A stretch of DNA of 64,000 nt from Bradyrhizobium diazoefficiens (GTDB lineage: Bacteria; Pseudomonadota; Alphaproteobacteria; Rhizobiales; Xanthobacteraceae): the NCBI RefSeq assembly GCF_018129965.1, contig NZ_JAFCKW010000031.1, positions 1-64,000 on the forward strand, written 5' to 3'. Shown here piece after piece: positions 1-8,548 of the stretch; positions within the stretch are counted from its first letter, which is position 1; each line of letters starts with the position of its first letter. Below the pieces are notes generated by a model. The model had not been told where the DNA came from and did no database searches. It saw only the letters and a program-made list of their open reading frames with translations. The position numbers and the translations under genes are program-made.

Positions 1-96
1 CAACCAACAGGCCGCTCGCGAGCGCGCTTGCAAATCGCGCCGTAGCGAGCGGGCGGCCGGCCCGTTACCCCATCTACGGCCGTACAATCAGTCGTT

Positions 97-180
97 CGTC
101 ATGGCCGGGCTTGTCCCGGCCATCCACGGTCTTCACGGTCTCAAAAACGTGGATGCCCGGGACAAGCCCGGGCATGACGA
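97..180. repeat. Palindromic intergenic repeat
   Basis: Two imperfect inverted arms, one beginning CGTCATGGCCGGGCTTGTCC and the other ending GACAAGCCCGGGCATGACG, flank a short centre. The same arms recur at 2166-2290 and inside a coding gene at 21437-21525. Bases 1-96 hold no gene I can support. Confidence 0.85.
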
Positions 181-228
181 TCAAGAGTGTGATGCGAGCT
201 TTGTCCAAGCTCGCAATGAGACCGCCCC

Positions 229-1269
229 TTACCGCATCGGCGGCGCGTACTGCACGCCGCCGGCGTTCCACAGCTGGTTCATCCCGCGCGGGATCTTCAG
301 CTTGGACTTCTCGCCGATGTTGCGTTCGTACATCTCGCCGTAATTGCCGACGTGACGGATGATGCGGACGACCCAGTCCTTGGTGAGGCCGAGCTGCTCG
401 CCGTAATTGCCCTCGGTGCCGACCAGCCGCATCACCTCCGGCTTCTTCGACTTCAGGGCCTCGTCGATGTTCTCCGAGGTGACGCCGAGCTCTTCGGCGT
501 TGATCATGGCGTAGAGGGTCCACTTCACGATCATCATCCAGTCGTCGTCGCGCTGGCGCACGACCGGCGCGAGCGGCTCCTTGGAGATCATGTCCGGCAG
601 GATCATGTGGTCGCCGGGCTTCGACATGTTCAGCCGCAGTGCGTAGAGCTGGGAGACGTCGGCGGTGAGCGTGTCGCACTTGCCGCTGTCGTAGGCCTTC
701 ACGACGTCGTCCAGCTTGTCGAACTTCACCTCTTCATACTTCATGTTGTTGGCACGGAAGTAGTCGGCGAGGTTGAGCTGCGTCGTGGTGCCGGACTGCA
801 CGCAGACCTTGCTGTCGGCGAGATCGAGCGAGGTTTCCTTGTTACGGGACCGCGGCACCATGAAGCCTTCACCGTCGTAATAGGCGACGGCGGGAAAGTA
901 GAGGTCGTAGTCGAGCTCACGCGACATGCTCCAGGTCGAGTTGCGCGAGAGGATGTCCACTTTCCGGCTCTGCAATTCCTTGAAGCGCTCGCTGGCATCG
1001 AGCGGCACGAACCGCGCCTTGCTCGGATCGTTGAAGATCGCGGCGGCCACCGCGCGGCAGAAATCGACGTCGAAGCCGGTCCAGTTGCCCTTGTCGTCCG
1101 GGATCGAGAAGCCCGGCAGGCCCTTGTTGACGCCGCACAGCACTTCGCCGCGGCGAACGGTGCGCTTCAGGGTGCGGGTGTCGTAGAATTCATAGGTGAC
1201 GGCCAGAACGCCGACCAGCACGGCGACCGCGAGCCCGATCAGCAGGCCGCCTCGAAAACTGCGCATCAT
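229..1269 (-). CDS. General amino-acid ABC transporter periplasmic binding protein (AapJ-like)
   Basis: This 346-aa protein is predicted to bind amino acids in the periplasm for a polar amino-acid ABC importer. It has an N-terminal hydrophobic segment (about residues 8-26), then the family pattern LCGVNKGLPGFS, a GFDVDFCRAVAAA stretch and a C-terminal GNYGEMYERN motif, as in AapJ of rhizobia. Length fits the family (about 340). The start is the first of two adjacent ATGs, preceded by GAGAGAGC. The permease and ATPase genes (aapQMP) are not next to it in this window: upstream is an L,D-transpeptidase and downstream is a repeat and the window edge. It may therefore be an orphan paralogue. Family is fairly sure; substrate range is inferred. 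Confidence 0.85.
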   Translation of the reverse strand: MMRSFRGGLLIGLAVAVLVGVLAVTYEFYDTRTLKRTVRRGEVLCGVNKGLPGFSIPDDKGNWTGFDVDFCRAVAAAIFNDPSKARFVPLDASERFKELQSRKVDILSRNSTWSMSRELDYDLYFPAVAYYDGEGFMVPRSRNKETSLDLADSKVCVQSGTTTQLNLADYFRANNMKYEEVKFDKLDDVVKAYDSGKCDTLTADVSQLYALRLNMSKPGDHMILPDMISKEPLAPVVRQRDDDWMMIVKWTLYAMINAEELGVTSENIDEALKSKKPEVMRLVGTEGNYGEQLGLTKDWVVRIIRHVGNYGEMYERNIGEKSKLKIPRGMNQLWNAGGVQYAPPMR

Positions 1270-1316
1270 GTTGCTCTCTCGAAATAATCGGAAAAAGGAA
1301 TTTGCAGGAGGGGAGG

Positions 1317-1341
1317 GAGCATGATCCGGAAGATCATGCTC
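1317..1341. repeat. 10-bp perfect inverted repeat
   Basis: GAGCATGATC and GATCATGCTC are separated by CGGAA. It lies between the L,D-transpeptidase gene and the amino-acid binding protein gene, both on the minus strand. It could be a stem-loop terminator without a T tract or one of the short GAGCATGATCCGGAA repeats common in rhizobial intergenic DNA. Confidence 0.6.
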
Positions 1342-1353
1342 GAACCGTAGCCC

Positions 1354-1947
1354 TTACAGTTCGGGCTTCTGCCGGATCACCACCTTGGTGCCGACAGGGA
1401 CGCGATCGTAGAGATCGGCGACGTCGTTGTTGACGAGGCGGAAGCAGCCCGAGGACACCTTGGTGCCGATCGTGTCGGGCCGGTTGGTGCCATGGATGCG
1501 GTAGACAGTGGTGCCGAGATACATGGCGCGTGCGCCGAGCGGATTGCCGGGGCCGCCGGCCATGAAGCGCGGCAGGTAGGGCTGGCGCTGGATCATCTCC
1601 GGCGGCGGTGTCCAGTCCGGCCATTCCTTCTTGTTGGTGATGTTCACCAGCCCCTGCCACTGGAAGCCGTCGCGGCCGACGCCGATGCCGTAGCGGATCG
1701 CGCGACCGCCCGGCTGCACCAGATAGAGGTGACGCTCCGAGGTCGAGATGATGATGGTGCCCGGCGCTTCGGTCGTGCGGTAGTACACGACCTGCTTCTG
1801 CCATTCCGGATCGAGCTCGTAGGAATCGTCAGCGATCAATCCCGGCTCGTCCCCGCGGTCCGGCTGCTGCGCATGAGCATGGGGGGCGGCAAGGATCAGG
1901 CTGATCGCAGCCACAAACATCTCCGTCAGGCGACGATAATCCGTCAT
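1354..1947 (-). CDS. L,D-transpeptidase (YkuD/ErfK family)
   Basis: A 197-aa exported protein with a signal peptide (about residues 1-26, ending AHAQQ) and a YkuD domain from about residue 60 to the end. The catalytic signature is present as HGTNRP followed by SSGCFRL, giving the active-site His and Cys. Family members form 3-3 peptidoglycan cross-links or attach proteins to peptidoglycan in the periplasm. The start is supported by GGGGAG eight bases upstream. Spacing to the next minus-strand gene is 84 bases with a hairpin between, so co-transcription is uncertain. Rhizobiales carry many paralogues, so the specific role cannot be told. Confidence 0.9.
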   Translation of the reverse strand: MTDYRRLTEMFVAAISLILAAPHAHAQQPDRGDEPGLIADDSYELDPEWQKQVVYYRTTEAPGTIIISTSERHLYLVQPGGRAIRYGIGVGRDGFQWQGLVNITNKKEWPDWTPPPEMIQRQPYLPRFMAGGPGNPLGARAMYLGTTVYRIHGTNRPDTIGTKVSSGCFRLVNNDVADLYDRVPVGTKVVIRQKPEL

Positions 1948-2165
1948 ATCAAGCTCTCCCCGCTGCCAAGGCTAAAATCACCTCGAACCATCAAATCTCA
2001 GGGCCATCTTCATGGCAAGTTCAAGGCATGGTTATCCGATATGTCACGAGAATGCTTTGGTTTTTTGACGGGGCAGGGCAATGCCACAAACAGGGATGGC
2101 GCGAAAAGCAGTGGCCATGACCCGGCCCCGTGGGGTGGAGCGACTGAATTTGAATTCACGAACGC

Positions 2166-2290
2166 CGTCATGCCCGGGCTTGTCCCGCCTGTGCGGCCGA
2201 AGCCGCTTCGGCGAGGCGAAGGCCCGGGCATTCACGTTCTTGGCGCTGCCGGATAAAACGTGGATGGCCGGAACAAGCCCGGCCATGACG
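2166..2290. repeat. Palindromic intergenic repeat
   Basis: Same arm sequences as the element at 97-180 (CGTCATGCCCGGGCTTGTCC and the mirror GAACAAGCCCGGCCATGACG), with a longer centre that holds its own GAAGCCGCTTCGGC-type hairpin. The remaining 1948-2309 spacer shows no gene. Confidence 0.85.
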
Positions 2291-2309
2291 ATGCGGAAGC
2301 CGTGCAATA

Positions 2310-3284
2310 TCAGATCTTGTTACTCTCCGCCGCGATCCCCAGCCGCCGAACGATCTCCGTCCCCACGGCGCGGGCCTCAAGCCTTGATCCGATCCGGGGG
2401 CTGCGAAACCTCCGTCCCGAGTGCAGCCGGATCGTGACGATGCAGTGCTCGTCCTCGGACCGGCCGCGGCGGTCGACCGTGATCGTCTTCACGTCCTGGC
2501 CCTCGATATGGTCCGCGCGCGGCGTGCCGTCGCCCCACAGGCGTTCGACGCGGATATCGCCCTGTCGGATGATCCAGAACGCGCCGGTCACGAGGTTGGC
2601 GTATCGGTGCACGGCATAGGCGGCGAATGCGCCGAGCGGCAGCAGCAGGAGATCGACATGGCTCGGCGGCAGCCCGCGCCAGAGCTTGGTGGCGTAGGGC
2701 ACGGCGCACAGCGCGATGGCGATCAGCGACACGATCCGGATGTCACGCGCGGAAAACGCCTCGAGCGGTTCGCCCAGATGCATCTCGTCATTGCTGGCAT
2801 CGAGCGGATTGACGGGGTCCTCGACATCCGGGACGTCGAATTGCGCGGCGATCCGGGCCACGGTGTCGCGAACATGGGTGACGTCCGAGATCGGCGGGGA
2901 CGTCAGGCGCTCGCCCGAGATCAGCGCGAACACAAGCTGGAAACGCGCCGTCACCCGCTTGCTGCCGGGAACCTGCAATCCCGTGATTTCGTCTTTCGCG
3001 ACGATCCGTGTCCGGAGTTTTCCGAACGGGCGCTGATGCCCGATCAAAATCTCGTTCGGCGTGATGATCCACACCACCGCGGGCGCCATCATGATGCCGA
3101 CGACGAACCCCGCACCCACCAGCAGCGCGACTACCGATACGACGATTTCCAGGAGGTCGTGCGTGAACAGGCCGGGCGTGAAGCACAGCGCGACGGCGGC
3201 CGCAAAGCCGGACATGACCAGCCGCTGCGCGATCGAGGCGCCTTCACGAAGGCGAATGTCGGTGCTGGTGTTCGCGTCGTCCAT
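2310..3284 (-). CDS. Predicted membrane protein of unknown function, two repeated PH-like halves
   Basis: I do not recognise this 324-aa protein. It appears to be an internal duplication: each half starts with a hydrophobic hairpin (about residues 20-75 and 180-230) followed by a soluble stretch of about 80-90 residues. The soluble parts contain WIITPNEILIG in the first half and WIIRQGDIRVERL in the second, patterns seen in bacterial PH (YdbS/YdbT-like) domains. No catalytic motif is evident. It stands alone on the minus strand downstream of the cytochrome bd operon, separated by only 63 bases, so read-through is possible. The PH comparison is my inference; the topology is visible. Confidence 0.6.
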   Translation of the reverse strand: MDDANTSTDIRLREGASIAQRLVMSGFAAAVALCFTPGLFTHDLLEIVVSVVALLVGAGFVVGIMMAPAVVWIITPNEILIGHQRPFGKLRTRIVAKDEITGLQVPGSKRVTARFQLVFALISGERLTSPPISDVTHVRDTVARIAAQFDVPDVEDPVNPLDASNDEMHLGEPLEAFSARDIRIVSLIAIALCAVPYATKLWRGLPPSHVDLLLLPLGAFAAYAVHRYANLVTGAFWIIRQGDIRVERLWGDGTPRADHIEGQDVKTITVDRRGRSEDEHCIVTIRLHSGRRFRSPRIGSRLEARAVGTEIVRRLGIAAESNKI

Positions 3285-3347
3285 TGCGGGCGGCTGATGT
3301 CGAGGCCGCGAAACTCCACGCGCGGGCCCGTTGAGTCAAGCTGCCAA

Positions 3348-3476
3348 TCATGTCGGCGCGAGCCACAGCCTCAAGCCGAACGAAATCAGGGCAACCGTGC
3401 CGACGCCACCGAGCCATAGAACGGCAAACCATATCAGCCGTTGTCCCAGCGGTCTCGCCTCTGCCTTGCGCGGCAT
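3348..3476 (-). CDS. 42-aa DUF2474-type membrane protein, small partner of the bd/CIO oxidase
   Basis: A 42-residue single-pass protein starting MPRKAEARPL, with one hydrophobic helix (about residues 14-38) rich in W, L and G. Its ATG overlaps the cydB stop by one base (TGATG), which supports translational coupling. DUF2474 proteins are encoded immediately after cydB in cyanide-insensitive oxidase operons and are thought to act like CydX, the small stabilising subunit of cytochrome bd. The position, length and topology fit. The assignment to DUF2474 is from memory of the family rather than a profile search. Confidence 0.75.
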   Translation of the reverse strand: MPRKAEARPLGQRLIWFAVLWLGGVGTVALISFGLRLWLAPT

Positions 3477-4486
3477 CAGTGATAACCGCTCCCGGCCCGG
3501 ACCTTGCCACGGAACACCCAATAGGCCCAGCCGGTGTAGCCGAGGATCAGCGGCAGCAGTCCGGCCACGCCGACCAGCATGAATATCTGGCTGTTCTGCG
3601 GCGCGGCCGCCTGCCAGATCGTGATGCTCTGCGGCACGATATAGGGATACATGCTGATGCCGAGTCCGGCATAGGACAACGCGAAAAAGGCCAATGTGAG
3701 CAGGAACGGACGGGAGTCCTGCTTCGCGGCGAGGCTGCGCATCAGGAGCGCGGTGACGGCGGCGACCGCGAGCGGAACCGGCGCGGCCAGGATGATGCCT
3801 GGCCAGGCGAACCAGCGCTGCGCGTATTGGATGTTGAGGAACGGCGTGGCGATGCTCACCAGGGCAATCGCCGCAAGCATCGCGAACAGCAGAACCCAGC
3901 TTGCCCGGTAAGCCTTGTCGCGCAGCGCGCCCTCGGTCTTGAGGATGAGCCAGGTGGCGCCGAGCAGGCAATAGCCGATGACCAGCGCCACGCCCGTCAG
4001 CAGGCTGAACGACGTCAGCCAGTCCCACCAGCCGCCGGCATAGTGCCGCGCCTCGACACGCACGCCCTGCAGGATGGCGCCGAGCGCGATGCCCTGCGCC
4101 AGCGTCGCCAGCAGCGAACCTGCGGCAAAGGCGATGTCCCAGCGGTTTCGCGCCGCGGTGGTGCGCCAGCGGAATTCGAAGGCGACACCCCGGAACACCA
4201 GTCCGATCAGCATCGCGATCATGGGCGTATAGAGCGCCGGCATCAGCACCGCATAGGCGAGCGGAAAGGCTGCCATCAGGCCGCCGCCGCCGAGCACCAG
4301 CCAGGTCTCGTTGCCGTCCCAGACCGGCGCCACGGTGTTCATTATGACGTCGCGGTCGGCCTTGGCGGGAAACAGCGGGAACAGCATGCCGAGGCCGAGA
4401 TCGAATCCGTCCATCACGACATAGACGAACACCGCAAAGGCAATGATGAACGCCCAGACGGTGGCAAGGTCGACCGCGGCGATCAT
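3476..4486 (-). CDS. cydB: Cytochrome bd-type (cyanide-insensitive) quinol oxidase subunit II
   Basis: This 336-aa integral membrane protein is subunit II of a bd-type quinol oxidase, which reduces O2 to water with quinol electrons. It has about nine transmembrane helices, the N-terminal MDGFDLGLGML signature and the WDGNETWLV motif of CydB/CioB. An open frame continues upstream, but the start is placed at the ATG of MIAAVDL because it overlaps the cydA stop by four bases (ATGA) and gives a normal N-terminal helix. A 42-aa DUF2474 gene follows with a one-base overlap. Whether the complex is a true bd or a CIO cannot be told from this subunit alone. Confidence 0.93.
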   Translation of the reverse strand: MIAAVDLATVWAFIIAFAVFVYVVMDGFDLGLGMLFPLFPAKADRDVIMNTVAPVWDGNETWLVLGGGGLMAAFPLAYAVLMPALYTPMIAMLIGLVFRGVAFEFRWRTTAARNRWDIAFAAGSLLATLAQGIALGAILQGVRVEARHYAGGWWDWLTSFSLLTGVALVIGYCLLGATWLILKTEGALRDKAYRASWVLLFAMLAAIALVSIATPFLNIQYAQRWFAWPGIILAAPVPLAVAAVTALLMRSLAAKQDSRPFLLTLAFFALSYAGLGISMYPYIVPQSITIWQAAAPQNSQIFMLVGVAGLLPLILGYTGWAYWVFRGKVRAGSGYH

Positions 4487-5892
4487 GACAGCGCCCCTTG
4501 TCCCGCGACGCCCGCGGCCGGTGTGATGCCGGCGGCGCGCGCCGGCATGTCGCCGCTTGGCCCGCGCTCGCCGTGATGAGGCGAGGACGCCATCAGGCGC
4601 AGAATGTAAATGGCGCCCGCCGCGAACACGATGAAATAGACGATGACGAAGGCCAGCAATGACGAGCCGACTGCGGGCGCGGCCAGCGGCGAGGCCGCGT
4701 CTGCGGTTCGCAACAGGCCGTAAACCGTGAACGGCTGCCGGCCGGTCTCGGTGGTGATCCAGCCCGCGAGCACCGCGATGAATCCGGCCGGTCCCATCGT
4801 GAGCGCGAAGACGTGCAGCGGCCTGGAGTTGAACAGGGTGCCGCGCCAGCGGGCCCACAGGCTGAACAGCCCGAGCGCGAAGATCAGGAAGCCGAGGGCG
4901 ACCATGATGCGGAACGACCAGAACGTGATCGGCACCGGCGGCCAGTTTTCGCGCGGCACCGTGTCAAGTCCTGCGAGCGGCGCATCGAGCGAATGCTTCA
5001 GGATCAGCGACGACAGTTTCGGGATCTCGATCGCGTAATCGACGCGGCCGGCGGCCTGATCGGGCAGGCCGAACAAGACCAGCGGCGCGCCGTCCTTGTG
5101 GCTCTGGTAGTGACCCTCCATCGCCATCACCTTGGCCGGCTGGTGCTCCAGCGTGTTGATGCCGTGCTGGTCGCCGGCCAGGATCTGGATCGGCGCGACC
5201 AGGGCCGCCATCCACATCGCCATCGAGAACATCATCCGCGGGCCGGCGAGGTGCTGGTCGCGCAGCAGATGATAGGCGCCGACCGCGCCGACGACGAGCG
5301 ACGTCGTCAGATAGGCGGCGAGCACCATGTGCACGAGCCGGTAGGGGAAGGACGGATTGAAGATCACCTTGAACCAGTCGGCGACGACGAACTGGCCCTC
5401 GGGATTGATGGCGTAGCCGGCCGGCGTCTGCATCCACGAATTGGCGGAGAGGATCCAGAATGCCGAGATCAGCGTCCCGGTCGCCACCATCAGCGTCGCG
5501 ACGAAATGCAGCCGCGGGCCGACGCGCTCGAGGCCGAACAGCATCACGCCGAGGAAGCCGGCTTCGAGAAAGAACGCGGTGAGCACCTCATAGGCCATCA
5601 GGGGGCCGATGACCGGGCCCGTCTTGTCGGCAAAGGCCGACCAGTTGGTGCCGAACTGGTAGGACATCACGATGCCCGACACCACGCCCATGCCGAATGC
5701 GATCGCGAAGATCTTCAGCCAGTATTGGAACAGGTTGAGGAACACCTCGCGGCCGGTCCAAAGCCACAGGGCTTCCAGCACCGCAAGATAGCTGGCCAGC
5801 CCGATCGAGAATGCCGGGAAGATGATATGGAACGACATCGTGAAGGCGAACTGCGCGCGCGCAATCACGATCGGATCAAGGTTCGATAGCAT
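4483..5892 (-). CDS. cydA: Cytochrome bd-type (cyanide-insensitive) quinol oxidase subunit I
   Basis: A 469-aa membrane protein carrying the haem sites of a bd-type oxidase. The haem ligand His near residue 22 sits in TMSFHIIFPAF, a second His lies in RLVHMVLAAY, and GINTLEHQPAKVMAMEGHY is the conserved pre-Q-loop segment. The Q loop is short (about 60 residues to FWSFRIMV). The conserved GRQP motif reads GRQPFTVYG rather than GRQPW. Short loop and this variant are features of CioA-type oxidases. The ATG of MLSNLD is preferred over an upstream in-frame GTG because GGGAG lies five bases before it. No FNR/FixK-type site is visible upstream, so oxygen control is not evident. Confidence 0.92.
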   Translation of the reverse strand: MLSNLDPIVIARAQFAFTMSFHIIFPAFSIGLASYLAVLEALWLWTGREVFLNLFQYWLKIFAIAFGMGVVSGIVMSYQFGTNWSAFADKTGPVIGPLMAYEVLTAFFLEAGFLGVMLFGLERVGPRLHFVATLMVATGTLISAFWILSANSWMQTPAGYAINPEGQFVVADWFKVIFNPSFPYRLVHMVLAAYLTTSLVVGAVGAYHLLRDQHLAGPRMMFSMAMWMAALVAPIQILAGDQHGINTLEHQPAKVMAMEGHYQSHKDGAPLVLFGLPDQAAGRVDYAIEIPKLSSLILKHSLDAPLAGLDTVPRENWPPVPITFWSFRIMVALGFLIFALGLFSLWARWRGTLFNSRPLHVFALTMGPAGFIAVLAGWITTETGRQPFTVYGLLRTADAASPLAAPAVGSSLLAFVIVYFIVFAAGAIYILRLMASSPHHGERGPSGDMPARAAGITPAAGVAGQGALS

Positions 5893-6034
5893 CGGCGCTC
5901 CCGTCACAAGACGACAGATTGTGGCTATGGGGGCGCCGATCTGGCTGCTCAGCTACGCCATCGCGCCCGGCACCTGCATTGATGACTCATGCATTGCTCG
6001 CATCCTAGAGGACTCTTTGTCCAATGCCACGAAA

Positions 6035-6598
6035 TTAGCTGCTGGCGTTCAGCAGCTTTGCCACGGTGCGGTCGATCTCGTCGTAGCGGCCTTCGCCGGC
6101 GTGCTGGAACACGATCTTGCCGTTCTGGTCGATGATGTACTGTGCCGGCCAATACTGGTTGCTGTAGGCGTTCCATGTCCTGGAATCATTGTCCTGCGCC
6201 ACCGGATAGGTGATGCCGTGCCGCTTCAGCGCGGCCTGCACGTTGGAGGCCGAGCGCTCGAACGGGAACTCCGGCGTGTGCACGCCGATCACGACGAGGC
6301 CCTTGTCCTTGTATTTGGCGTAGAGCTCGGTGACGTGCGGCAGCGTGTTGACGCAGTTGACGCAGCCATACGTCCAGAAGTCGACCAGCACGACCTTGCC
6401 GCGCAGGTCGGCAATGCTGAGCGGCTTCGAGTTGAACCAGGTGTTGATGCCGGTGAAGTCGGGCGCGCTCTGCTGGCTCGCGGCGGCGACGGTGACCGGT
6501 TGTGCGGGCGCAGCTTCGTCGCAGATTCCGGGGATCGCGGCGCCGGTGAGGGTGAAGCCGATCAAAGCGGTGGACACGGCGAGCATTTTGAAAGTCAT
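6035..6598 (-). CDS. Periplasmic DipZ-type thioredoxin-like protein
   Basis: A 187-aa exported thioredoxin-fold protein (signal peptide about residues 1-27). The active site is YGCVNC within LVDFWTYGCVNCVNTLP, the CxxC variant seen in the thioredoxin domain of DipZ-like proteins, followed by the cis-Pro region YWPAQYIID. Such proteins reduce or oxidise extracytoplasmic thiols with electrons supplied through a CcdA-type membrane protein. The ccdA-like gene lies immediately upstream on the same strand (31-base gap), so the two genes together resemble a split DipZ. The partner substrate is unknown. Confidence 0.85.
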   Translation of the reverse strand: MTFKMLAVSTALIGFTLTGAAIPGICDEAAPAQPVTVAAASQQSAPDFTGINTWFNSKPLSIADLRGKVVLVDFWTYGCVNCVNTLPHVTELYAKYKDKGLVVIGVHTPEFPFERSASNVQAALKRHGITYPVAQDNDSRTWNAYSNQYWPAQYIIDQNGKIVFQHAGEGRYDEIDRTVAKLLNASS

Positions 6599-6629
6599 GG
6601 CAGTTTCCTCCAGGTGAGATACGCGGGAA

Positions 6630-7328
6630 TCACAGGCCGATCTGGCCGGTGGGATAGAATCCGGTGAGCCACGCCACGATCAGCGTGTCGTATTGGAAAT
6701 AGGCGGCGACGGCGAAGGCGATCACGACGACGCCAAAGCCCTGCTGCAGCCGCGGCGAGATCCGCGCGAGGCTGCGCACGCGCGTGGTCGCGGCCTGTCC
6801 GCCATAGGCGATCGCCAGCATCGGGATGGCGGCGCCGACCGCATAGGCGACCAGCAGCGTGCCGGCCCAGGTCAAATTCTTCGTCGTCGCGACCAGCGTC
6901 AGGATCGAACCGAGCACGGGACCGGCGCAGGGCGTCCAGACCAGGCCGAGCGTCGTGCCGAGCAAGAGGCCGCCGAGCGCGCCCTCGCGTTGCGTGGCGC
7001 CGGCATTGCCGAGATCGAGCCAGCCGTTGAGCCGGATCGACAGCCACTCGAACGGCGCCGGCCACAGCATCAGCAGGCCGAAGCCGAGCAGCAGGATCGA
7101 CGCCGCCTCGCGCAGCACGTTCGGATCGAAGTCAAACGCCCGCGTAATCGCGCCGAGCAGCAGCGCGGTCGCCGAGAACGAGAGAACGAAACCAAGCGCG
7201 ATCATGGCAGGCCGCAAATGTCCGGCGCGTCCGATCGAGGCGCCGAGCAGGATCGGCAGCATCGGCAGCGTGCAGGGTGCTGCGATGGTGAGGATGCCGG
7301 CGAGGAGAGCGAAGAGGATTTCGAGCAT
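6630..7328 (-). CDS. CcdA/DsbD-type membrane electron carrier
   Basis: A 232-aa protein with about six transmembrane helices. Two conserved Pro-Cys sites are present, APCTLPMLP near residue 19 and TPCAGPVLG near residue 132, the redox-active pair that CcdA and DsbD use to pass electrons from cytoplasmic thioredoxin across the membrane. It is the first gene of a two-gene unit with the DipZ-type thioredoxin protein downstream. A role in cytochrome c maturation is possible, but the neighbour argues for a dedicated periplasmic thiol system. Confidence 0.87.
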   Translation of the reverse strand: MLEILFALLAGILTIAAPCTLPMLPILLGASIGRAGHLRPAMIALGFVLSFSATALLLGAITRAFDFDPNVLREAASILLLGFGLLMLWPAPFEWLSIRLNGWLDLGNAGATQREGALGGLLLGTTLGLVWTPCAGPVLGSILTLVATTKNLTWAGTLLVAYAVGAAIPMLAIAYGGQAATTRVRSLARISPRLQQGFGVVVIAFAVAAYFQYDTLIVAWLTGFYPTGQIGL

Positions 7329-7438
7329 GGGACACTCGTGATGGGGGTCACGAGGGGAGGTTCGGGACGGGGCGGCCCGTCGTTACGCGGCGTCACACGT
7401 TCGTGACGCAAGTGCTCTCGATCGCGGCGAAGGTGCGC

Positions 7439-7592
7439 TCCCTCCCCCCCTGCGGGGGAGGGCTGGGGAGAGGGTGTCTCCGCAACGGGATACTCCCCCA
7501 GAGGAAAGAACCTTCACCCGCCGCGCGCGAGACGATACTTCGCATCGCCCGGGGCGCGTTGGCCTCTCCCGCAAGCAAGCGGGAGAGGCGGG
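7439..7592. repeat. Long inverted-repeat intergenic element (CTCCCTCCC...GGGAGAGG type)
   Basis: The element begins CCCCCCCTGCGGGGGAGGGC and contains the internal block GTCTCCGCAACGGGATA, then ends with CTCTCCCGCAAGCAAGCGGG. A near copy of the same ordered blocks is at 15132-15258. The wider 7329-7820 spacer also holds a terminator-like hairpin and one copy of a CGACGAAACAATT motif; no protein gene is supported in it. Confidence 0.8.
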
Positions 7593-7622
7593 AGTCCGTA
7601 GCCTCAGCCCACCTCCAAACAT

Positions 7623-7655
7623 AAAACGACCCGGACGGGGGCATCGTCCGGGTCG
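7623..7655 (-). terminator. Rho-independent terminator candidate, minus strand
   Basis: A perfect 11-bp stem (CGACCCGGACG and CGTCCGGGTCG, loop of seven bases) is followed on the minus strand by TTTTA. It lies 165 bases beyond the stop of the ECF sigma gene, which is transcribed toward it. Confidence 0.6.
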
Positions 7656-7740
7656 CTGGAGGGTCTTTGGAGGTCTAACGAAAACCGTATGTGATCTTTG
7701 TAGGGACGAAGTTTTTCCGTCTGATGTTGTGCTTTGTTTC

Positions 7741-7753
7741 AATTGTTTCGTCG
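7741..7753 (-). promoter_or_regulatory. CGACGAAACAATT motif, possible ECF promoter element
   Basis: The 13-mer CGACGAAACAATT on the minus strand is identical to one upstream of the ECF sigma gene (8549-8561). It sits about 90 bases before the terminator-like hairpin at 7623-7655. Function as a -35 element is inference from the shared GAAACA core. Confidence 0.3.
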
Positions 7754-7820
7754 GCGGTAACACTTCCGTGTCCGGGGACAGGGCCGCATGGACGGTCCTA
7801 TCCCCTTGAAATTCTTGGAC

Positions 7821-8432
7821 TTAGGCGGCGAAACGGTCGACGCCGGCGCCCTTAAGCAAATCGGCGAGCTGTTTGCGGGCGTAGAACATCCGCGTCTTCA
7901 CCGTGCTCTGGGGGATGCCGATGATCTGCCCGACCTCCTCCACCGACTTCTCATGGTAGTAGACCAGCGTGATGATTTCGCGATGCGCGGGCGACAGTTT
8001 CTGGACGCAGGCGCGCAGGATCGCGCTGGTGTCGCTGCGGTCGAGCGACGCCTCGGGCGTATCGGCGCCATCCGGAATCTCGCGCACGTCTTCCTGATCG
8101 ATGTCCTCGAAACGACGCTGGCGCATCGCGGTCAGCGCCTTGAAGCGGGCGATCGACAGCAGCCAGGTCGAGACCTGCGAACGGCCCTGGAACTGGCCGG
8201 CGGTCCGCCACACGTCGAGAAACACCTGGCTCACCAGGTCTTCGGCGGTGGTGGCGTCACGCACGATGCGCAGGATGAAGCGGTAAACACGCACGTTGTG
8301 ACGGCAATAGAGGATATGCATGGCCGTCCGGTTGCCGCCGGCAATGCTCTCGAGAAGCATGTCGTCCGAAGTCGCCTGAGCGGCAATGATGCTCTGACTG
8401 GCTTGGGCGTTGATGGCGATGACATTCGGCAT
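7821..8432 (-). CDS. ECF-type RNA polymerase sigma factor
   Basis: A 203-aa sigma-70 family protein. Region 2 spans about residues 45-105 (ATTAEDLVSQVFLDVWR and WLLSIARFKAL), and region 4 spans about residues 145-195 (LSPAHREIITLVYYHEKS, then VGQIIGIPQSTVKTRMFYAR as helix-turn-helix). There is no anti-sigma or two-component gene beside it, which is unusual for an ECF factor. A 10-bp inverted repeat and a CGACGAAACAATT motif lie about 120-150 bases upstream, and the motif recurs downstream, so autoregulation is plausible. Subgroup and stimulus cannot be named from sequence alone. Confidence 0.9.
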   Translation of the reverse strand: MPNVIAINAQASQSIIAAQATSDDMLLESIAGGNRTAMHILYCRHNVRVYRFILRIVRDATTAEDLVSQVFLDVWRTAGQFQGRSQVSTWLLSIARFKALTAMRQRRFEDIDQEDVREIPDGADTPEASLDRSDTSAILRACVQKLSPAHREIITLVYYHEKSVEEVGQIIGIPQSTVKTRMFYARKQLADLLKGAGVDRFAA

Positions 8433-8548
8433 TGACCTGGCTCCCCGTCGCGCCGCAACCGAGCGGCGTTTCCTTGGGCCAAGGTGTTAATGAGCCAACG
8501 TTTCGGGACGTCTGCACGACAAGGGGAAAATGGTTTCGTGCGCCGCCA

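Noticed and set aside
5893-6034. Search for an FNR/FixK box (TTGA-N6-TCAA) before cydA
   Set aside because: No acceptable match was found in the spacer, so no oxygen-responsive site is reported.
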